Of a stretch of DNA of 64,000 nt, positions 59,832 through 64,000 are shown piece after piece; the first letter of the stretch is position 1; the number at the start of each line of letters is the position of its first letter. Position numbers and translations under genes: made by a program. The notes below the pieces were generated by a model. That model did no database searches. It had not been told where the DNA came from and saw only the letters and a list, made by a program, of their open reading frames with translations. The DNA is from Mesorhizobium loti (GTDB lineage Bacteria; Pseudomonadota; Alphaproteobacteria; Rhizobiales; Rhizobiaceae): assembly GCA_002356515.1 (NCBI GenBank), contig AP017606.1, positions 62,001 to 126,000 of the forward strand, read 5' to 3'.

Positions 59832-61041
59832 TGCAGAAACCCCAAACTTACCGGTCTCACCTGCAGAGGCTCCAACCTTCCCAGTCTCACCTGGAGGGGT
59901 GGACGACCAACGCCGGTTTATCCAACTACGTCGCGTAACGCGCCGGCGATCAAAATGGGGCACCTGGGCGGCAGCTCTCTGTGTAACGCTGCCGATTTTG
60001 ACGACGACATTGTTCGTTTTCTTCATCGCCACCCCGATGTATACGACGGAAGTGAGGTTCGCGATCCGCGGAGGATCTGACACCATGCAAGCGACGTCAC
60101 CTGTCAACTCGTTATTCTCGTCAGGCAGTGGACCGATGGATGGCTATGTTGATGGATATGCTGCCCGGGACTTTCTGGTTTCGCGGGAGGCTCTGGCGAG
60201 GCTAGAACACCGGATCGATATTCGAAATCTGTTTATCAGAACGAATTCTGACCCGCTGGTGCGGCTACCGAAGAATGCTGATGACGATCAGCTCTTCGAC
60301 GCCTACAGGGCGCGCGTGACAGCGCGCTTCAACATGCTGGAACAGATCGTTGTGATGGACGTCAGCTCTTTTAAGCCAGAGGACTCGGTGCTCATTGCGT
60401 CCTCTCTCGTCCGGATGACCGAGGAATTCGCAGATCAAATGAACCAACGCGCTCGTGAAGATGCTTTGCGATTCAGCGAACAAGAATTGGCCCGCGCAGA
60501 GAAGCGTGCGACAGAAGCCAGGCAGCAAATGGCTAATTGGCGGAGCGAGACCGGCATCGTCGATCCGACGGCCGACGTGACAATGCTAAACGGATTGATC
60601 AATCAATTGGAAACACAGCGGACAGCTGATCAAAACGAGCTCGCCACGATCGACGCGTCCGGTGCGAGCGATCATCCTCGCCGTCGACCGCTCCTCTTAG
60701 ACATCAAGACATTGACGGATCGTATCGCGGAGACGCGCAAGCGATTAGGCGGCCCCAGTGGATCAGCAACTGACCAGATCTCCCGCTATGAGGCCCTGAA
60801 CGCCGCCCTGGAATATTCCGAGACCAATTTGACATCGGCCCGGCAGGCGCTCGATTATGCTCGGCAAGCCGCTATCCGACAGCAAAAATATGTGGTTGTG
60901 ATCGCCGAGCCCAGAGCAGATGGAAGACCATCTTATCCCGACCCGGTCACCAGCCTACTGGCGGCATCGATCATCGGCGTCGGTCTCGCTTTTTTCGGCT
61001 CACTGATAGTAAGCATTGTTCGGTCACAATTCGCGGCGTGA
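59785..61041 (+). CDS. KpsE-like polysaccharide export inner-membrane protein
   Basis: 418 residues of the polysaccharide co-polymerase type. An N-terminal Pro-rich segment holds two similar repeats (NLPVSPAEAP, TFPVSPGGV), then a first helix (TLPILTTTLFVFFIA), a periplasmic coiled coil (QELARAEKRATEARQQM; LETQRTADQNELATI), and a second helix near the C-terminus (LLAASIIGVGLAFFGSLIV). It links the ABC permease to the outer-membrane exporter. The start lies in the end of the previous gene (47-base overlap) and is uncertain. Confidence 0.8.
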   Translation: MLRKSSKTNLPTTLSDAETPNLPVSPAEAPTFPVSPGGVDDQRRFIQLRRVTRRRSKWGTWAAALCVTLPILTTTLFVFFIATPMYTTEVRFAIRGGSDTMQATSPVNSLFSSGSGPMDGYVDGYAARDFLVSREALARLEHRIDIRNLFIRTNSDPLVRLPKNADDDQLFDAYRARVTARFNMLEQIVVMDVSSFKPEDSVLIASSLVRMTEEFADQMNQRAREDALRFSEQELARAEKRATEARQQMANWRSETGIVDPTADVTMLNGLINQLETQRTADQNELATIDASGASDHPRRRPLLLDIKTLTDRIAETRKRLGGPSGSATDQISRYEALNAALEYSETNLTSARQALDYARQAAIRQQKYVVVIAEPRADGRPSYPDPVTSLLAASIIGVGLAFFGSLIVSIVRSQFAA

Positions 61042-61347
61042 CGTCAGGCCGTCATTGGCCAGAGCGCAACAGGGCTCGATGACCGTCCAACTGGCGAATA
61101 CGGCAAATGATGTCCATCGCCGAACGAGCCTCACCTACGATTGATTGGATCGCGAGCTACGGATGACTGGGCTTGCTGCGCGGCTCAAGGTCAACATCGC
61201 TATGCAGTTCGCCAGTACGATCGTCGCCGCCGCTGTCGATGGCGAGTGGTTCTGCATCGTTCCGAAGTCCAGTGCACGCCTCTTTCCGCTTGCTCTACGA
61301 CGGCTCCATTCCAACAGCTGCTGCCGCTAGGAAAAGTTATCAACCTG
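61042..61347. other. 306-bp gap in the polysaccharide locus
   Basis: Short frames in two phases without binding sites; no gene supported. The KpsD-like gene begins at its end. Confidence 0.4.
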
Positions 61348-62505
61348 ATGAAAAAAAGACTTCACATATTAGTACTGTTGCCCGGGCTGCTGATGGGCTG
61401 CGTTAACTTGCCGGCCTCGGGGCCTACAGCCAGTGCAGTAGTCAATGCGCAGGGTAACGGTACCGATTCCGCACTCTATGAAGTGGTCGATATCACTGAT
61501 GCTACGCTGGCTTCACTACGCGAGCGCCCGTCCGGTGATCTTGCCAGCCACTTCTCACGTCATCCGCCGGCGCCTTCGCAGGCACTCACGATCGGAGACC
61601 AGATCGTCGTAACGATCTTCGAAGCAGCTTCCGGCGGGCTTTTCTCCGGATCATCGACGCAAGGCGCGCCCATGGGAAGTTCGCACAGCATCTCACTTCC
61701 ACAGCAGACCATCGACAGGGATGGGTCAATCAGCGTGCCCTACGCAGGCCGTATCACTGCAGCCGGCCGCACGCCAGGAACCCTGGCAAAGGCGATTGAG
61801 GTCCGGTTAGCTAACAAAGCCGTTGAGCCACAGGTCATCGTTTCGACGCAAGGCAGCGCGGCCACCGCGACGGTCTCGGGCGACGCAACGGGATCGGCGC
61901 GCTTGCCGCTTTCTTTGAAAGGTGACCGTCTACTAGACGTTATCGCCCAATCTGGAGGCATAAGGACGATGCCGCAGGAGACCAAGGTTCGGCTCACACG
62001 CGGTTCCCTGAGCGAGGTCACACTTCTCGACACGATCCTAAAAGACCCCGGTCAAAATGTCTTCGTATATCCGGGGGACAACATCTATGTGTATCGCGAC
62101 CCTCCGATTTTTGTCGCGCTTGGCGCAGTTACCGCCCAAAAAGACTACCCCATAGACAAAGAGCCCATGTCTCTCCTTCAAGCAATCGCCAAGGCGGGCG
62201 GGCTTCAAGATGCGCAAGCTGACAGCAGTGCCATATTTCTTTTTCGTCGCGAAGACGCAAGTTTGGTACGCGCACTAAAGCCCAATTCGCACCATCTTGT
62301 CGGGTCTGCAACAGTACCAGTTATCTATCGTCTGCGGCTCAATAAGGCGGATAACTACTTCTATGCACAGCAGCTCGCCATTCGTGATAGGGACATCATC
62401 TACGTCGCCAACTCGCCAGTGGTTCAGTTCAACAAATTTGTAACGATGCTCAGAGGGATTACCTCAACAGCAGGCTCATTGCGCGGTGTGGCCCTTGCAA
62501 ATTGA
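61348..62505 (+). CDS. KpsD/Wza-like outer-membrane polysaccharide export lipoprotein
   Basis: 385 residues. Lipoprotein signal with lipobox LLMGC (Cys18). Polysaccharide biosynthesis/export domain in QALTIGDQIVVTIFEAASGG and RDGSISVPYAGRITAAGRTP, followed by SLBB-type repeats (LLDVIAQSGGIRTMPQETKV; LLQAIAKAGGLQDAQADSSA). Forms the outer-membrane channel for the polysaccharide with the KpsE-like protein. The start is placed at the ATG before the lipoprotein signal; the open frame upstream to 61141 is not coding. Confidence 0.87.
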   Translation: MKKRLHILVLLPGLLMGCVNLPASGPTASAVVNAQGNGTDSALYEVVDITDATLASLRERPSGDLASHFSRHPPAPSQALTIGDQIVVTIFEAASGGLFSGSSTQGAPMGSSHSISLPQQTIDRDGSISVPYAGRITAAGRTPGTLAKAIEVRLANKAVEPQVIVSTQGSAATATVSGDATGSARLPLSLKGDRLLDVIAQSGGIRTMPQETKVRLTRGSLSEVTLLDTILKDPGQNVFVYPGDNIYVYRDPPIFVALGAVTAQKDYPIDKEPMSLLQAIAKAGGLQDAQADSSAIFLFRREDASLVRALKPNSHHLVGSATVPVIYRLRLNKADNYFYAQQLAIRDRDIIYVANSPVVQFNKFVTMLRGITSTAGSLRGVALAN

Positions 62506-62800
62506 CTTCTATACCGCCAGCCGTCGTGCTCTTGCGGTGACGAATAATTCAAAACAGCACTCGGCATGACTTGCTTACGACACGCAAGAGAGACTCAAAA
62601 CGAGGCCTTGCGGTTTCTCAAACGCCTATGTCGTCTACTTAGTTCACATAACCGGCATGCAGTTCGCCGTCATTTGGTTCGGATATGTCACGCATCGCGT
62701 CAAACCTGAGTTTGACAGGTTCGGGTGAAAGATCACGTGCGTGCTCCTTCCCGCAGCCAAAGTTTAATATTCTCATCGTTACGCGGAGATAAATGAAGTG
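62506..62800. other. Intergenic region before the adenylating enzyme
   Basis: 295 bases without supported gene. AACCTG/CAGGTT (62703-62708, 62716-62721) form a small inverted repeat around TTGACA, a possible -35 with operator. Confidence 0.35.
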
Positions 62801-64000
62801 ATGATGGATGTAGTTGATCGGTTTCTCTCGATGGCGTCTCTTTACCCTGAGCGCTTGGCTATAGACGTTGGCGCGTGTCAGTATTCTTATGCCTGGCTCG
62901 AGGAGCGTGTCCGACTCTACGCACAGATTTTTTCGTCGTTCGAGCAGCCGCGAATTGCGATCGCGCTCCCTCAAGAGGCCGATGCGTATGCGTCCATCCT
63001 AGCGGCCGGCTTAGCCGGGGGGTTCCATACGCCCCTGAACACGGCTGCGCCGATACAAAAGCTTCGACGAATCCTGCATCGGTTGCAACCCGATCTTCTC
63101 GTGGCCAGGCCAAAGTTGGCGGCCGAAATTGCGCCTGCGGTTCCCAACTTGAAGGTCCTGGATCCAGGTGCGATTGATACAGATCGCTGTTTCCTGGGCA
63201 ATGGAACGCGTCATCATCTAGCCTATGTCATGTTCACTTCGGGATCGACTGGCGATCCGAAGGGCGTCATGGTTTCGCGCGCGGCATTGGCTAACTACGT
63301 TTCGTGGCTGGAGAGCCTTGGCATCACCCCGGATGACCGTCTTTCGCAACAGCCCAATCTAGCATTTGATATCAGCATGACAGATATATTTGGGGCGCTA
63401 TGCCATGGCGCATCGCTTCACCCGTTGCTGGATGAGGGCGACAGAATGTTGCCCGCCGAATTTATCGCGAGGCAATCTATTACGATCTGGAATTCCACGC
63501 CCAGCGCCGTTAGCTTGATGATGCGGGCGCGACAAGTAACACGCGACAATCTAAGAAGTGTTCGCCTGTTTAATTTCTGTGGCGAGCCGCTCGTCAAACA
63601 GCAACTGGACGCGATTTTTTCCGTATTACCAGACACGCTTGCCCAGAATACCTATGGTCCGACCGAAGCTACAATCTCAGTAACTGAGCAAGTTCTTACG
63701 TCCGACAACTATGAATCTTATTGCCATACATCTGCGGCTTTGGGTCAAACCATACCAGGGATGAAAATTTCGCTTATTGGAGGACGTTCGGCCAACGAAG
63801 GCCAGATTGTGATTAGCGGTCCGCAGCTTGCTGAGGGCTACTGGAACGATCCGGAAAAGAGCGAGCAGCAGTTTCGCGCATTGGAGGAATTATCGGGTGA
63901 GCGCGGGTATTTGACCGGCGACTGGGCGGAACTCCGCGATGATCGCCTGTTTTTCAAGGAGCGGATTGATTTCCAGGTCAAGGTAAAGGGCTACCGGATA
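62801..64000 (+). CDS. Adenylate-forming enzyme (NRPS A-domain/DltA-like), cut by window end
   Basis: 400 residues visible, open at the right edge. Adenylation core motifs in order: A3 FTSGSTGDPKGVMVS (145-159), A4-like NLAFDISMTD, A5 NTYGPTEATIS (283-293), A7 YLTGDWAEL (370-378), A8 DFQVKVKGYRI (390-400). Activates an amino or carboxylic acid as adenylate, often passing it to a carrier protein. No carrier domain is seen yet. Placed after the export genes, it may decorate the polysaccharide with an amino acid or make an attached peptide; that is inference. The window ends before the catalytic C-terminal Lys. Confidence 0.85.
   Translation, partial: MMDVVDRFLSMASLYPERLAIDVGACQYSYAWLEERVRLYAQIFSSFEQPRIAIALPQEADAYASILAAGLAGGFHTPLNTAAPIQKLRRILHRLQPDLLVARPKLAAEIAPAVPNLKVLDPGAIDTDRCFLGNGTRHHLAYVMFTSGSTGDPKGVMVSRAALANYVSWLESLGITPDDRLSQQPNLAFDISMTDIFGALCHGASLHPLLDEGDRMLPAEFIARQSITIWNSTPSAVSLMMRARQVTRDNLRSVRLFNFCGEPLVKQQLDAIFSVLPDTLAQNTYGPTEATISVTEQVLTSDNYESYCHTSAALGQTIPGMKISLIGGRSANEGQIVISGPQLAEGYWNDPEKSEQQFRALEELSGERGYLTGDWAELRDDRLFFKERIDFQVKVKGYRI

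Noticed and set aside
1..64000. tRNA, rRNA or riboswitch
   Set aside because: Intergenic regions were read for tRNA-like ends (GGTTCGAATCC-type loops) and long conserved RNA structures; none was convincing. A covariance-model scan would be decisive.

Overview
The window looks like a GC-rich alphaproteobacterial chromosome or symbiosis-type island, most likely Rhizobiales and Mesorhizobium-like. This rests on an ExoX/SyrA-type exopolysaccharide repressor, rhizobial-style capsule export genes, many ABC uptake systems and IS21/IS701/IS1182 transposases. The genus is inferred, not proven. I saw no rRNA, tRNA or CRISPR array.

Layout. (1) 0.2-8 kb: an MFS exporter, a small secreted protein, and a minus-strand train of small hypothetical genes (4.1-7.7 kb). 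Five of these overlap head to tail, with the Shine-Dalgarno of each next gene encoded in the last codons of the one before. A 205-bp tandem duplication there has doubled one 70-aa gene. (2) 8-27 kb: the most unusual part. An apparently continuous minus-strand operon (23758 to 8662) encodes a membrane-anchored trypsin-like protease, a single-pass membrane protein, the actin/Hsp70-like ATPase SrfB, the P-loop protein SrfC, a membrane Sel1-type protein, four secreted PAN/Apple-domain proteins, a secreted GH3 glycosidase and a small membrane protein. A fifth PAN protein, a Cys-rich membrane protein, two small secreted Cys-rich proteins and a LuxR-type regulator sit around it. A 16-bp box (RCATNMCCYAWWYGGG) occurs five times: in front of the LuxR gene, in the divergent region of the operon, and before each of the three Cys-rich genes. 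I infer one regulon and one trans-envelope system.

(3) 27-30 kb: mosaic debris (integrase and substrate-binding-protein fragments) and small genes. (4) 30.4-47.1 kb: a minus-strand organosulfur/sulfonate scavenging island with FMN reductase, four luciferase-like (LLM) flavin oxidoreductases, a TauD-type dioxygenase, a sulfonate-type ABC importer, a fused permease-ATPase ABC importer with two binding proteins, an M20 amidohydrolase and a GNAT acetyltransferase. It lies between two direct copies (706 bp, 20,461 bp apart) of a gene for a double-helix-turn-helix regulator. (5) 47.3-53.6 kb: an IS-rich junction with a frameshifted IS1182-type transposase, chimeric gene fragments, a truncated IS21 IstA, an ExoX-like gene and an IS701-type transposase.

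(6) 54.3-64 kb: a plus-strand capsule/exopolysaccharide locus. It holds a NusG-like elongation factor, TviB-type UDP-sugar dehydrogenase, UDP-sugar epimerase, KpsM-like permease with a coiled-coil extension, a KpsT-like protein that has lost every ATPase motif, KpsE-like and KpsD-like export proteins, and an adenylate-forming enzyme cut by the window end.
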